Shown here one piece after another: positions 54,535 through 62,463 of a stretch of 64,000 bases of DNA. Made by a program: the position numbers and the translations under genes. The first letter of the stretch is position 1, and every line of letters starts with the position of its first letter. The notes under the pieces were generated by a model. That model was not told the origin of the DNA and searched no databases. It saw nothing but the letters and a program-made list of their open reading frames with translations. This DNA comes from a virus: positions 1 to 64,000 of the IMG/VR virus record IMGVR_UViG_3300046362_000084; one strand, written 5' to 3'.

Positions 54535-57243
54535 TTAAGCTAAAAATCTAGCCTTAAACATGTTTTTTTTCTTCTCAGGAGTCTTAAGCAGGGCAAAGTA
54601 ACAAATTAATCCCCAGTTAGCCAAAACAAGTGCGGAATAAGAGTCTTTACGTGTTTTTGTTGGACCCGTCTGTTTCTGAAGGTTGGACGGAAGGTCAAAC
54701 CTTTGGGTTCCGGTTGCCCCTGTTGTAGCCTCAATAAGGGCGCACTGATTTTTTGTTTTACTAATAACCAAACTCTGATTATCAATAAAGTCGATTCGCT
54801 TGGTTTCAAGATCTTCCTTTTTGTTTCCGTAAATCTCAGTTTCGTTGAACTTGAGTTTTTGGATAGGGATGTCATCAAAATTAACTCCCTCAGCTTCCGT
54901 AGGCGCGGCAAACCAAATTCTTTTGCCGTCAATTGCGCCAGAAAGGCTTTCGTTAGCCGTTCTAATCCACTGAGCGCTGAAATACTGAGAATGAACAATA
55001 CGCTTTACTTTGCCCCCATTGTTATAAGATTGGCGAGCCTTAAACATTTCTTCCTCATCGAATACTTCAAATTCAGCGTCAAAAAAGTCCAAAGCAAACG
55101 GTAAAACCCCAAGATCATTAATATCCTTCACAAATTTAGCTCCACCCGCTTTATCGACAATCATATAAACAATGTTAAAATTATCAAAAATATATCGAAC
55201 GTAGTCCATTCGCTCAGAGAGGGAGCAAGACGCGACAGCATAACCATGAACCATATATCCATGTTGGTTGTCCTCATCTACCTCAAAAATTGTCATTGCG
55301 AAATCGTCAGACGTTTCGGACGCGTCATAGTTCGGGTCAATAGCTAGCAAATAATTCTTCGCGCCGTCCCCTTTAATTTTAACTGTTGGGCTTTCACCCT
55401 TTTTAAGGCTTATTTCATACAGCTTCTTTGCAGAGTAGAACCCCGAACTGTCGCCAGTAAATTTGGCCATATATTCTCGGTCGAACTGAGCGCGGGAGTA
55501 ACTTTTGCGGGCGTTTTCAACGTTGCTTTCGTCATAAAGGCCGACCGGAGCCATTTCACAACTCATTTGCATGATAGCGTGAGAAACGTTCTTGGCCGAT
55601 TGATCGTTGATTTTCTCAGAATAGTCTTTATACATTTCATAAAGATATTCAAATTCATAACTTGCGGAGGTAAGCCCAATAAGTTTATTATTCGGAAATA
55701 TCGTCCTGTCTTCCGGCTTCATAAGCCCAGCCTCAATAAGTTCGATTTCCGCCTCGCGAACCTTTTGGCGTTCACGCGGATCAATCTGAATAGCCATGAA
55801 GGGAAGTAGAACTTCATTGATGACCTTTTCGGATAAAAGCAAAAGTTCGTCAATAACCAATAAATTAAAACGATATCCCCGAATTTTATCGCCTGAATTA
55901 TGACTACAAAATCCATTTACGATATAGTTATTTTCTACAGGAACGCGCAGATCATAGGTCTGCCTTTCACCCAGTGGAGTAACATTTCTAACGCAATCAA
56001 TAAAAAAGTCTTTTCCGAACCCATGCTTGACCCTCCTTTTTGGTGCGGCGGCAATTACACTTTCTCTAACTTTGATTTTTTTGGCATGTTTTTCAAAGAA
56101 ATGGCTTTTACCATCCCCAATTTCCTTACCAAAGACGCGGATATTTTTATAATTTAATTTAATTGAATTGCTTATTCTTGAAGAAACGATGCCAAAGCAC
56201 AGTAAATACTGTTGAATGTTCAACGCAATTTCCTCGTTAGCCAATTTAAGAGTCCAAACTTGATCGCCGCTCGCCCTCTTAAAAGACTTTACCCCTGTTT
56301 CAAAAAGGCCAGATAGAAAGCCCTTTCCGAACTCTTTGGTGCAACTGAAAATACGCTCCTCTTGAACTGAAGAGAAAAATTGCTCCGAACCGTATTTATA
56401 TCCAAGATCATACCCTAAATTGTATTCAGGCTGCGAGCATTCATACCTTTGCTTACTAAGCAGAATTCTATCTTGAAAGTTAAGCTGAGAGCAAATTTTC
56501 CAAACAAATTCTTCCCCATTATAAGCTAAAAATTCATGGTTTTCTCCAGCCGTTACCTTAAAGCCTTTTTTAGTAATAACTTCGTAACACTTTTGTTTTC
56601 CTGCGTTCAAAACGTGAGAAGCCCTAGAGCGAGACTTTAAAGTGTCCACAGATAGCGGGGAGTTCTCCCAACTATTGGGTTCGTCCTTTGCGTAATCTTC
56701 AATTTTAACAAGGCCCCGGTCAGATCTAACACGACTATTCGCGCCAAAACAGCCAAGCGGAATTGCAACAATCTTGGATTGTCCAATTTGCATTTCCCAC
56801 GCATCGCTTCTATGGCTAGGTTTGCCAACCAAGCACTGCCTAAGATATTTACCCCCCTCAGAGTATGCCATGCTTTCAATTTTAGAAAATATCGATCTTG
56901 CTTGACGGAAAGTTGAGCTGGTAATCCCGATTGTCACTCCGGGGTTAAAAATAGCATAAAGAGGAACAAATATCGCCGCGATAGTCGTTTTCCCGAGTCC
57001 TCGACCTGCGACACCGAGAAAATAATCGCGGCTATTCATTGCTCGAAGCATAATATCTTGAAACGGATAGATATCTACGCCCATCAAAAGGTTGGCTGCA
57101 AAAGCTGGATTTGCACAGCAAAATTTTGCAAAAGAAACCTGAGCGTCTCTTGAACTGATTTCCCCCTCAATTAATCCTAATTTTTTATTGGTATCCGTAA
57201 GGAACGGATCTTTTAAAGTATGGTAACCCTCCTGCCAAGCCAT
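54535..57243 (-). CDS. terL: Terminase large subunit, interrupted by an intein
   Basis: A 902-residue precursor from the ATG at 57243 (an earlier in-frame start at 57291 lies inside the upstream gene). GVAGRGLGKTTIAA near 77-90 is Walker A. The intein starts at Cys 165 and ends at Asn 449. After it GDKIRGYRF and NLLVIDELLLL (Walker B with Glu) resume the ATPase. LAIDPNYDASETSDDF and MIVDKAGGAKFVKDI mark the RNase H-like nuclease. The spliced protein would be 617 residues, close to T4 gp17. It packages DNA through the portal encoded next. Confidence 0.9.
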   Translation of the reverse strand: MAWQEGYHTLKDPFLTDTNKKLGLIEGEISSRDAQVSFAKFCCANPAFAANLLMGVDIYPFQDIMLRAMNSRDYFLGVAGRGLGKTTIAAIFVPLYAIFNPGVTIGITSSTFRQARSIFSKIESMAYSEGGKYLRQCLVGKPSHRSDAWEMQIGQSKIVAIPLGCFGANSRVRSDRGLVKIEDYAKDEPNSWENSPLSVDTLKSRSRASHVLNAGKQKCYEVITKKGFKVTAGENHEFLAYNGEEFVWKICSQLNFQDRILLSKQRYECSQPEYNLGYDLGYKYGSEQFFSSVQEERIFSCTKEFGKGFLSGLFETGVKSFKRASGDQVWTLKLANEEIALNIQQYLLCFGIVSSRISNSIKLNYKNIRVFGKEIGDGKSHFFEKHAKKIKVRESVIAAAPKRRVKHGFGKDFFIDCVRNVTPLGERQTYDLRVPVENNYIVNGFCSHNSGDKIRGYRFNLLVIDELLLLSEKVINEVLLPFMAIQIDPRERQKVREAEIELIEAGLMKPEDRTIFPNNKLIGLTSASYEFEYLYEMYKDYSEKINDQSAKNVSHAIMQMSCEMAPVGLYDESNVENARKSYSRAQFDREYMAKFTGDSSGFYSAKKLYEISLKKGESPTVKIKGDGAKNYLLAIDPNYDASETSDDFAMTIFEVDEDNQHGYMVHGYAVASCSLSERMDYVRYIFDNFNIVYMIVDKAGGAKFVKDINDLGVLPFALDFFDAEFEVFDEEEMFKARQSYNNGGKVKRIVHSQYFSAQWIRTANESLSGAIDGKRIWFAAPTEAEGVNFDDIPIQKLKFNETEIYGNKKEDLETKRIDFIDNQSLVISKTKNQCALIEATTGATGTQRFDLPSNLQKQTGPTKTRKDSYSALVLANWGLICYFALLKTPEKKKNMFKARFLA
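55897..56751 (-). mobile_element. Intein in TerL with decayed LAGLIDADG domain
   Basis: A 285-residue in-frame insertion. It starts CFGANSRVRSDRGLVKIEDY (block A with Cys1), has VTAGENHEFLAY (block B with His) and ends NNYIVNGFCSHN then Ser (blocks F and G, His-Asn). In the middle YNLGYDLGYKYG and FLSGLFETGV sit where the two LAGLIDADG helices should be, but the second lacks the D-A/G-D-G ending. The splicing residues look intact, so splicing should work while homing is probably lost. It separates Walker A from Walker B, so an unspliced terminase would be inactive. Confidence 0.87.
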
Positions 57244-57244
57244 A

Positions 57245-58189
57245 TTATAATGAGTCCTCCACAATTTTAATATCAAGCTCCCCAAGCTCATACATGAACT
57301 GAAGATCTACCGATTCGATTATGTTTTTATTATTTAAAAGCATTTTAATATATTCTTTTGCCTCTTCCCTCCCATCAACAAACAAAAATTGAACCTCCGG
57401 GAATTCGCGGGAAATTTTACGCAACCCATGAAACGCACTCTCACCTGTAACTTTTTGTTTTGTAAATTTTAAAGGAAGATAAGTGAAGCATTTTTGATAT
57501 GTTTCCTCTATTAAGACTACAATAGTTATATCCATAGCCCGTGCTTTTTCGCACTCTTTTCTAAACCTATCCAACCCCTTTGTAAAGGTTCCGATAAAGT
57601 CCGCTTTGGATTTACGGTCAACATGAACTCCGTTGTAGTTTTCTTTACTTAGTGTGTAGTCCCCAACATTAATTGTAGTTTTTTCACAATCAAAAAGGGG
57701 TTGTTGCTCCCGGGTATCAACAAGAATTTCGCATTCTTTGGATTCAAACTGCAACCAACGAGCGGAATAATCAAAATTAGAATTAATACCATTCGCCCGC
57801 GCCCGCTCAACAAACTCAAGGAAAAAACCCTCCTTGTCCATGAAATCGTAGCGTAGGTTTTTTGAAGACCTCCACTCACAGTATGTTGGAAGCCTTCCTC
57901 TTGATTTTGCGGAGCAGTCGGCCAACTGCTTCATTAAAACGTCTCCAGAAACCGCCTGTAGCCCATTGCGCCTAAGATAGGCGAACTCAGACCGCTTATC
58001 TATGAAAAGTCGAGTGGAATAATCTTCAACCCTTGAAAAGGGAATCGGGTTTCCGTTGAAAAGGTCAAACTTCGGGAAGTATTTTTCATAATATTCCTTT
58101 TGAGCCGTATTCTCAACCTTGGCCAAATGATTGTGTAGGCTCCGATAGGAATTGAACCCTAGGCCGCATATTTTGCATGTAAAATCCAT
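57245..58189 (-). CDS. ERCC4-type nuclease with C2H2 zinc finger
   Basis: A 314-residue protein. Residues 4-27 (CKICGLGFNSYRSLHNHL) are a C2H2-like zinc finger. The C-terminal half is an XPF/ERCC4 nuclease: ILVDTREQQPL near 155-165, NVGDYTL near 172-178 and VHVDRKSKADF near 189-199 give the V-D-x-R-E...G-D-Y...x-E/D-R-K core, with Asp in place of Glu before Arg-Lys. It likely cuts branched DNA. It ends two bases before TerL, which suggests a link with packaging or resolving replicated DNA. Confidence 0.8.
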   Translation of the reverse strand: MDFTCKICGLGFNSYRSLHNHLAKVENTAQKEYYEKYFPKFDLFNGNPIPFSRVEDYSTRLFIDKRSEFAYLRRNGLQAVSGDVLMKQLADCSAKSRGRLPTYCEWRSSKNLRYDFMDKEGFFLEFVERARANGINSNFDYSARWLQFESKECEILVDTREQQPLFDCEKTTINVGDYTLSKENYNGVHVDRKSKADFIGTFTKGLDRFRKECEKARAMDITIVVLIEETYQKCFTYLPLKFTKQKVTGESAFHGLRKISREFPEVQFLFVDGREEAKEYIKMLLNNKNIIESVDLQFMYELGELDIKIVEDSL

Positions 58190-58194
58190 GGGAG

Positions 58195-59286
58195 TTAATT
58201 TCTAAGAATTTCTTGCTGACCTACACCGCGAATATTTGCGATGTATTCCTCAAAATTTTCAAGGCGGCCCAATTCATTTTTAACCAATTGGTTTTGAGCC
58301 TCAGCGATTTTCAACATTCTCTTGCGGCCCTCCTCACTCTTCCACTCTTCAACAAACTTACTTAAGGATTCGTTTGCATCAGCAATGCTTTTAAGCCTAA
58401 CTGAACGCGTGGAACTCAATTTAACCTGAAGGTCTTCGGCGCGTTTCTTGCTTTTATGAAGATCGTCTTCGCGACGCTGCAAAAGATCCACCCAAGTCAT
58501 GTAGAGTTTTTTTGAATCATCGTCCCCATCGCCAACAAGAGCGTTATTAATTTTGTTTTCAATGATAACCTTGTTTCTGTGGACTTGGTGAATGTTAACG
58601 TATTCGGCGCAAAGGTTGATATACATGTTAAGCTCTTCGGAGTTTAAATCGTGTTTATCGTATGTGCCTTTAACAAACTCTTCTTCGAACATATCTTTCA
58701 TATCCGCCTCTTCAAAAATCTTCATGTATCCAATAAAGCGAATGGACTGAAGATAGGATCGCAAAGACTCAACACATTTTTTTTGCGCAGGGGTAAGGTC
58801 GTTTGCGTCAAAATTTGCGTTAGTATCCGCCTGATTAATTTTTCTAACCAATGAAGCTGCGGCCTTCGGGGGCTTGTAATCGTCATTATCCTTACCGTCA
58901 GAACCTAAAAGCCCGATAGATTTTAGATACTCACTGATAATCTGCGGTTCGGCGGAAAGAGGTTTTAAATCCGCGCGATTGGGGAAGATGTTTTTTGCGA
59001 GCTCGAATGGCTTCATTGTTGAGGAATTGCCCTCAATAAATGCTATTTGATCTTCCGTAAATGAAACAATAGCTGTTCCCCGCTTAACCTTTGCGACATA
59101 CTTACGAATTTCGTCATACTCAACACTTCTTTCATTCAAAGATGGCTCCTTGAAAGTTTTTTGCATGAGTTCGACGAGAGAAAACTTGTCTGCGTTTTTC
59201 TGTATAAACGCTTGCTGGGCAAAAGTTAGGTTATATTGACGTTGATCAATAACCGCTTGCACATATCCTAGATCACCTTTATTCAT
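58195..59286 (-). CDS. Hypothetical protein, possible small terminase subunit
   Basis: A 363-residue, almost entirely helical protein. LTFAQQAFIQKNADKFSLVE near 19-38 and VSFTEDQIAFIEGNSSTMK near 74-92 look like two copies of one helical domain with DNA-binding potential. A coiled coil covers residues 265-345. Position just upstream of the nuclease and TerL genes allows a small-terminase role, but length and sequence do not prove it. It overlaps the sigma-like gene by four bases. Confidence 0.5.
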   Translation of the reverse strand: MNKGDLGYVQAVIDQRQYNLTFAQQAFIQKNADKFSLVELMQKTFKEPSLNERSVEYDEIRKYVAKVKRGTAIVSFTEDQIAFIEGNSSTMKPFELAKNIFPNRADLKPLSAEPQIISEYLKSIGLLGSDGKDNDDYKPPKAAASLVRKINQADTNANFDANDLTPAQKKCVESLRSYLQSIRFIGYMKIFEEADMKDMFEEEFVKGTYDKHDLNSEELNMYINLCAEYVNIHQVHRNKVIIENKINNALVGDGDDDSKKLYMTWVDLLQRREDDLHKSKKRAEDLQVKLSSTRSVRLKSIADANESLSKFVEEWKSEEGRKRMLKIAEAQNQLVKNELGRLENFEEYIANIRGVGQQEILRN

Positions 59287-59969
59287 AGTATGTCTTTGTT
59301 TTGAATTACTTTTTTGGCGAGCTCATAGAATTTGTTACGCATATCATTAAGGTGTTTGTAGCCCGGACAGCGCCCACGTTCCGATGAACGCAACTTAAGC
59401 TCTAGGGCGACCTCTTTGTCTGACAGATTTTGAACAATCAAAAGATCATAAATTTTATATTGGGACGCTGGAAGTATTTTCCGCATTGAATCATGAAGCT
59501 TTTGAGAAGAGGAATCGTAATCGATATGGTCCGAAAAATCAGTAGAGGATGATTTCGGTTCAACGAAATCCTCGGAATCAATGGAAGCGGCGAGCTTTAA
59601 ATTGTATCCTGTTTGCGCCTTTGATTGCCATTTCTTATAAAGCGGGCATTCGTCACACTTGGAACCGCTTGGAGTAAACGAGCAAAAGTCGTTTGATATG
59701 TTATGAGAGCAACCATTACAAGGCGGCGCGACTCTTCCGTAATGGTTTCGAACCAAATTAATAAGTTGATAGGTAATAACCCTATTCAACCATTGTTCCA
59801 ACGGACGAGCCTGATCCCAAAGCGCCCACTTTTCATGAATGTGGATTCTTAAAATTTGAGAGATATCATCATAGTCGATATAAGATAGGGCGTTTAACCT
59901 CCACTTCCCCCTTCTTTTGGCAATTTCATGATTAACCGCGTCTATCTTATCTTCGAAGCTATGTAACAT
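59283..59969 (-). CDS. Sigma-factor-like protein, candidate late sigma
   Basis: A 228-residue protein with the layout of a small sigma70-family factor. SYIDYDDISQILRIHIHEKW near 29-48 and PLEQWLNRVITYQLINLVRN near 56-75 match region 2 (D-x-x-D-l-x-Q...F-x-x-W-l...R-N). Region 4-like residues from 165 (LPASQYKIYDLLIVQNLSDK) carry a helix-turn-helix. Between them lies a cysteine cluster C-x2-C-x8-C-x8-C-x2-C near 84-108, which probably binds zinc. It is a natural candidate to recognise the GTGTAA elements. T4 gp55 plays such a role but sequence similarity to it is not claimed. Confidence 0.72.
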   Translation of the reverse strand: MLHSFEDKIDAVNHEIAKRRGKWRLNALSYIDYDDISQILRIHIHEKWALWDQARPLEQWLNRVITYQLINLVRNHYGRVAPPCNGCSHNISNDFCSFTPSGSKCDECPLYKKWQSKAQTGYNLKLAASIDSEDFVEPKSSSTDFSDHIDYDSSSQKLHDSMRKILPASQYKIYDLLIVQNLSDKEVALELKLRSSERGRCPGYKHLNDMRNKFYELAKKVIQNKDIL

Positions 59970-59970
59970 A

Positions 59971-60264
59971 TTACTCTTTTAAGGATTCTTCTTGAGTGTC
60001 GGGTGCATATCCCACGACAAATTCAGGCGTTAATGACTTGGCCAAGGCCATAATATCGAATTTTTTTCCTTCAATAACAAAGGATTTCACATCACTTCCC
60101 CGTGGTGTATTTCGTTTTTGATGGGGGGTGGTCGCTTTTGAAGTTGAGGGTGAAGCTTCCAAGGTCGGGTTATTAAAATCCTCGCCACAAACACAGGCGT
60201 CGGGTTTATTGTGCTCGCCAATATATTCCGAACCTCGTCCGCATGACATGCAAAAAATCTTCAT
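59971..60264 (-). CDS. Small zinc-ribbon protein
   Basis: A 97-residue protein. FCMSCGRGSEYIGE and DACVCGEDF provide four cysteines (C-x2-C and C-x-C), a zinc ribbon of the type seen in phage regulators. The middle is Ser/Thr/Pro-rich, the end acidic (APDTQEESLKE). It is directly upstream of the sigma-like gene with one base between them, and both contain cysteine clusters, so joint action in transcription is possible. Confidence 0.6.
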   Translation of the reverse strand: MKIFCMSCGRGSEYIGEHNKPDACVCGEDFNNPTLEASPSTSKATTPHQKRNTPRGSDVKSFVIEGKKFDIMALAKSLTPEFVVGYAPDTQEESLKE

Positions 60265-60713
60265 TATCTTTGGCTACGGGATGTTTCAAACTCTTGTAGA
60301 ATCTCTTTAAGGATAACCGCAAGTTTCGCAACGGTTGGTTTTGACTCCAACTCAAAAATCCAATTCTCCAACTTATCTTGGCCAAGTTGAGGAGTTGCCA
60401 CCTTGGCCAAACCATAAGGATGCGGATCTATAAGATTGGGAGTAACAAAGGAATCAACCTTGATGTTCTCTAAAACTTCTTTTTCTCCTTTTTGCTGCGC
60501 AATGAATTCGCGAATGATTGCCGCATTTTCAGCGTTCATGATAAATCCAGACTCTTTAAGAGCAAACCCCTTTTCCATAATGTAAGGCCAAATGTCGTCG
60601 TCAAAACCCGGCTCGAAGATGGCAACCGTATCATTTGGGTTGTAGAAAAGTCGATATTTAACGCCTTGACCAGAAAACTCTTGGTCGTATTTTTGCAAAG
60701 AAATGTATTTCAT
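60264..60713 (-). CDS. Hypothetical protein opening the sigma-factor unit
   Basis: A 149-residue alpha/beta protein (GVKYRLFYNPNDTVAIFEPG near 17-36). It follows a terminator and a late-promoter-like element (variant GTGTAG) 30 bases upstream. Its last base is shared with the next start, so it begins a unit running through the sigma-like gene, the nuclease and TerL. No family is recognised. Confidence 0.62.
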   Translation of the reverse strand: MKYISLQKYDQEFSGQGVKYRLFYNPNDTVAIFEPGFDDDIWPYIMEKGFALKESGFIMNAENAAIIREFIAQQKGEKEVLENIKVDSFVTPNLIDPHPYGLAKVATPQLGQDKLENWIFELESKPTVAKLAVILKEILQEFETSRSQR

Positions 60714-60743
60714 ATTGTTTTGTTTGTGTCCCTAACTGTTATC

Positions 60744-60749
60744 CTACAC
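60744..60749 (-). promoter_or_regulatory. Late-promoter-like element, variant GTGTAG
   Basis: Minus-strand GTATATTAAGTGTAGGATAA, 30 bases before the ATG at 60713. It differs from the consensus in its sixth base. As it controls the sigma-like gene, a weaker or different site here would fit an early or autoregulated unit. A GGGTATATT 5' to it could serve as a host -10 instead. Confidence 0.45.
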
Positions 60750-60800
60750 TTAATATACCCGATTGTGAGAGGTTATTCCTGATTTATTTTAAAAAAATGC

Positions 60801-60833
60801 AAAAAAGGGCGGGCTTTCGGAAAAAGCCCGCCC
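60801..60833 (-). terminator. Intrinsic terminator after PhoH
   Basis: GGGCGGGC (60807-60814) pairs with GCCCGCCC (60826-60833), extended by three A-T pairs, and on the minus strand it is followed by TTTTTT. It lies 22 bases after the stop of the PhoH gene and separates the lysis/PhoH unit from the sigma-factor unit. Confidence 0.9.
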
Positions 60834-60854
60834 CCTCTATTGATTTTTAATGGT

Positions 60855-61640
60855 TTACGCCTGTTTCAGTCTTTTTACGATAAACTTGAGAATCTCAGAG
60901 CGAAGGATATCTTCCTCATCGAATTCAAAAATAAAGATTCCGTTGTCCTCCGCTTCAATATTATCGAAGAGTCTAAGGGTCTTTTCGAAAGAACTGTCTC
61001 TTATATCTGCCTGAGAAGGATCGCCGCAGATAAAAATCTTGCTGAATTCCCCAATACGAGTTAGGAATGTGGTCATTTCGGACATTGTAGAGTTTTGAGC
61101 TTCATCAAAAATTATAGCCTTACTCGAAAACTGGCAGCCACGAAGGTAGTTGATCGGTCGGGCAGTTACAAGTCCACGCTCTAACAGGTTTTTGGAGTTC
61201 TCCTTGCCGATAATTTCTTCAAGTTTGTCCAATATTGGTTCGATGTAAACAGATAGTTTTTCATCAAGAGTTCCGGGTAGTGCGCCCAAGGATTTGCTTG
61301 CGCTTTCAATTGCCGTCCTGACATAAACAATTTCCGAAACCTTTTTCTCTTTTAAAAGGAGTAAAGACGTATAGACAGATATTAAAGTTTTAGAAACGCC
61401 AGCAGGCCCGCTTATAAAGATAACCTTACATTCTTTATCCGCGACCAAATCAAAAAAGTCCAATTGCTTTTCTGTCCAAGGGATTTTACAATCGATGTTA
61501 AAGCTCAATCCCTGCTTTTTGTTGGAGCAGACATAGGGTGAGGTGTCGGGACGCCGCGCCGCAGATCTTTTATTTGTTTTTGGGTTAAGGTTAGATACTT
61601 CGTTAATGGAAGCGTATTTTGGTGTTTTCTTTGTTGCCAT
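60855..61640 (-). CDS. phoH: PhoH-like ATPase
   Basis: A 261-residue protein. FISGPAGVSKTLISVYTSLL near 85-104 is Walker A (with Ser-Lys-Thr), IVYVRTAIESASKSLGALPG near 117-136 and KAIIFDEAQNSTMSEMTTFL near 182-201 (Walker B) are diagnostic, as is ICGDPSQADI near 211-220. Phage PhoH proteins may act as RNA helicases or nucleases in RNA metabolism; the role is not settled. I chose the ATG at 61640, eight bases after the upstream stop, over one at 61673 inside the previous gene. Confidence 0.88.
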   Translation of the reverse strand: MATKKTPKYASINEVSNLNPKTNKRSAARRPDTSPYVCSNKKQGLSFNIDCKIPWTEKQLDFFDLVADKECKVIFISGPAGVSKTLISVYTSLLLLKEKKVSEIVYVRTAIESASKSLGALPGTLDEKLSVYIEPILDKLEEIIGKENSKNLLERGLVTARPINYLRGCQFSSKAIIFDEAQNSTMSEMTTFLTRIGEFSKIFICGDPSQADIRDSSFEKTLRLFDNIEAEDNGIFIFEFDEEDILRSEILKFIVKRLKQA

Positions 61641-61648
61641 AAGATGAC

Positions 61649-62395
61649 TTAAATCGGCACTACAAGTGGCCAATTATATGCTTTAGCTATAGCCCTAGAC
61701 ACGTCGTCTGCGGGGTAAGCGAAACCTACATAGCGAACAGCCTTGGCCTTTTCCGCTGAGATAGGGTGAGCAACAATAATCCAGAAGCCTCTGGAAATTG
61801 CGTTGATGTCGAAAAGTTCTATTTTCCCGCGAAAGGTTTCCCGTCTTGATGCGGCGTCTTTAAATTCATTTAAATAACTTGTGGACCGATCTCTGTCTGT
61901 GTAGCTTTTCCAGCTAATCCCCGTAAGGTCCGCTTTGCTTGAAAGCCCCAGCAAAATACTATACGCATGCGTTACATCAATGTTTCTTCCTTCCCCATCA
62001 CATAGAAACCCAACTTGCGCTCGAAGCCAAAACTCGCTTGAGCGCCAACCAATAAGCTCGCCCACCATGTCAAGCAGTCCGCCGCCGCCATTGTGGCCAA
62101 CCAAAGATTTAAGGCTGGCGACCTCCTTTGCTGTTTCCTCAGATATTTTGGTATTTTTTTGAAGTTCGGTTTTTATGCCGGATATTTCTGACAAAATTTC
62201 CGTTCGAACGTCTTGACTTTTAAATGGAAATACAATCCAAGTATATAAACCCTTTATAAAGCCCATAATCCACCTTCTCCCCCTTTTAAAAACCAACAAA
62301 AGCAAGCCAATTATTCCAGCGGCCTCCGGAAGGAATTTGTAATCTTCTGTGATTTTTTTTAAACCGCTTATTATATCAGCCAACATCATAATCAT
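61649..62395 (-). CDS. Membrane protein with PAS-like domain
   Basis: A 248-residue protein. A hydrophobic segment (AAGIIGLLLLVF near 25-36) precedes Arg-rich GRRW, then GFIKGLYTWIVFPF, so one or two membrane passes are likely. A coiled coil follows near 65-95. From about 127 the sequence FLCDGEGRNIDVTHAYSILL, then ETFRGKIELFDINA and FWIIVAHPIS follows the strand order of a PAS domain. No kinase or output domain is attached. It has its own late-promoter-like element 9 bases upstream and stands between lysis genes and PhoH. Sensing of host state for lysis timing is speculation. Confidence 0.62.
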   Translation of the reverse strand: MIMMLADIISGLKKITEDYKFLPEAAGIIGLLLLVFKRGRRWIMGFIKGLYTWIVFPFKSQDVRTEILSEISGIKTELQKNTKISEETAKEVASLKSLVGHNGGGGLLDMVGELIGWRSSEFWLRAQVGFLCDGEGRNIDVTHAYSILLGLSSKADLTGISWKSYTDRDRSTSYLNEFKDAASRRETFRGKIELFDINAISRGFWIIVAHPISAEKAKAVRYVGFAYPADDVSRAIAKAYNWPLVVPI

Positions 62396-62404
62396 ATACC
62401 AAGG

Positions 62405-62410
62405 TTACAC
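62405..62410 (-). promoter_or_regulatory. Late-promoter-like element GTGTAA(C)
   Basis: Minus-strand TGCTCCTTAAAGTGTAACCT, 9 bases before the first ATG at 62395. This is the shortest distance to a start codon among the ten copies. ATG codons at 62389 and 62386 in the same frame could serve as later starts. Confidence 0.6.
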
Positions 62411-62463
62411 TTTAAGGAGCAAATAATTACAATATTTTTTACTTTTTTTCGGTAAAAAAGAAT

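Noticed and set aside
56050-56062. TTACAC in the TerL intein coding sequence, similar to the late-promoter-like element
   Set aside because: It lies in the middle of a coding region with no start codon downstream in the right place. One or more chance copies of a 6-mer are expected in 39 kb.
57243-57291. TerL start at 57291
   Set aside because: The added 16 residues are translated from the end of the nuclease gene in a different frame. The ATG at 57243 directly follows the upstream stop and gives a normal TerL N-terminus (MAWQEG).
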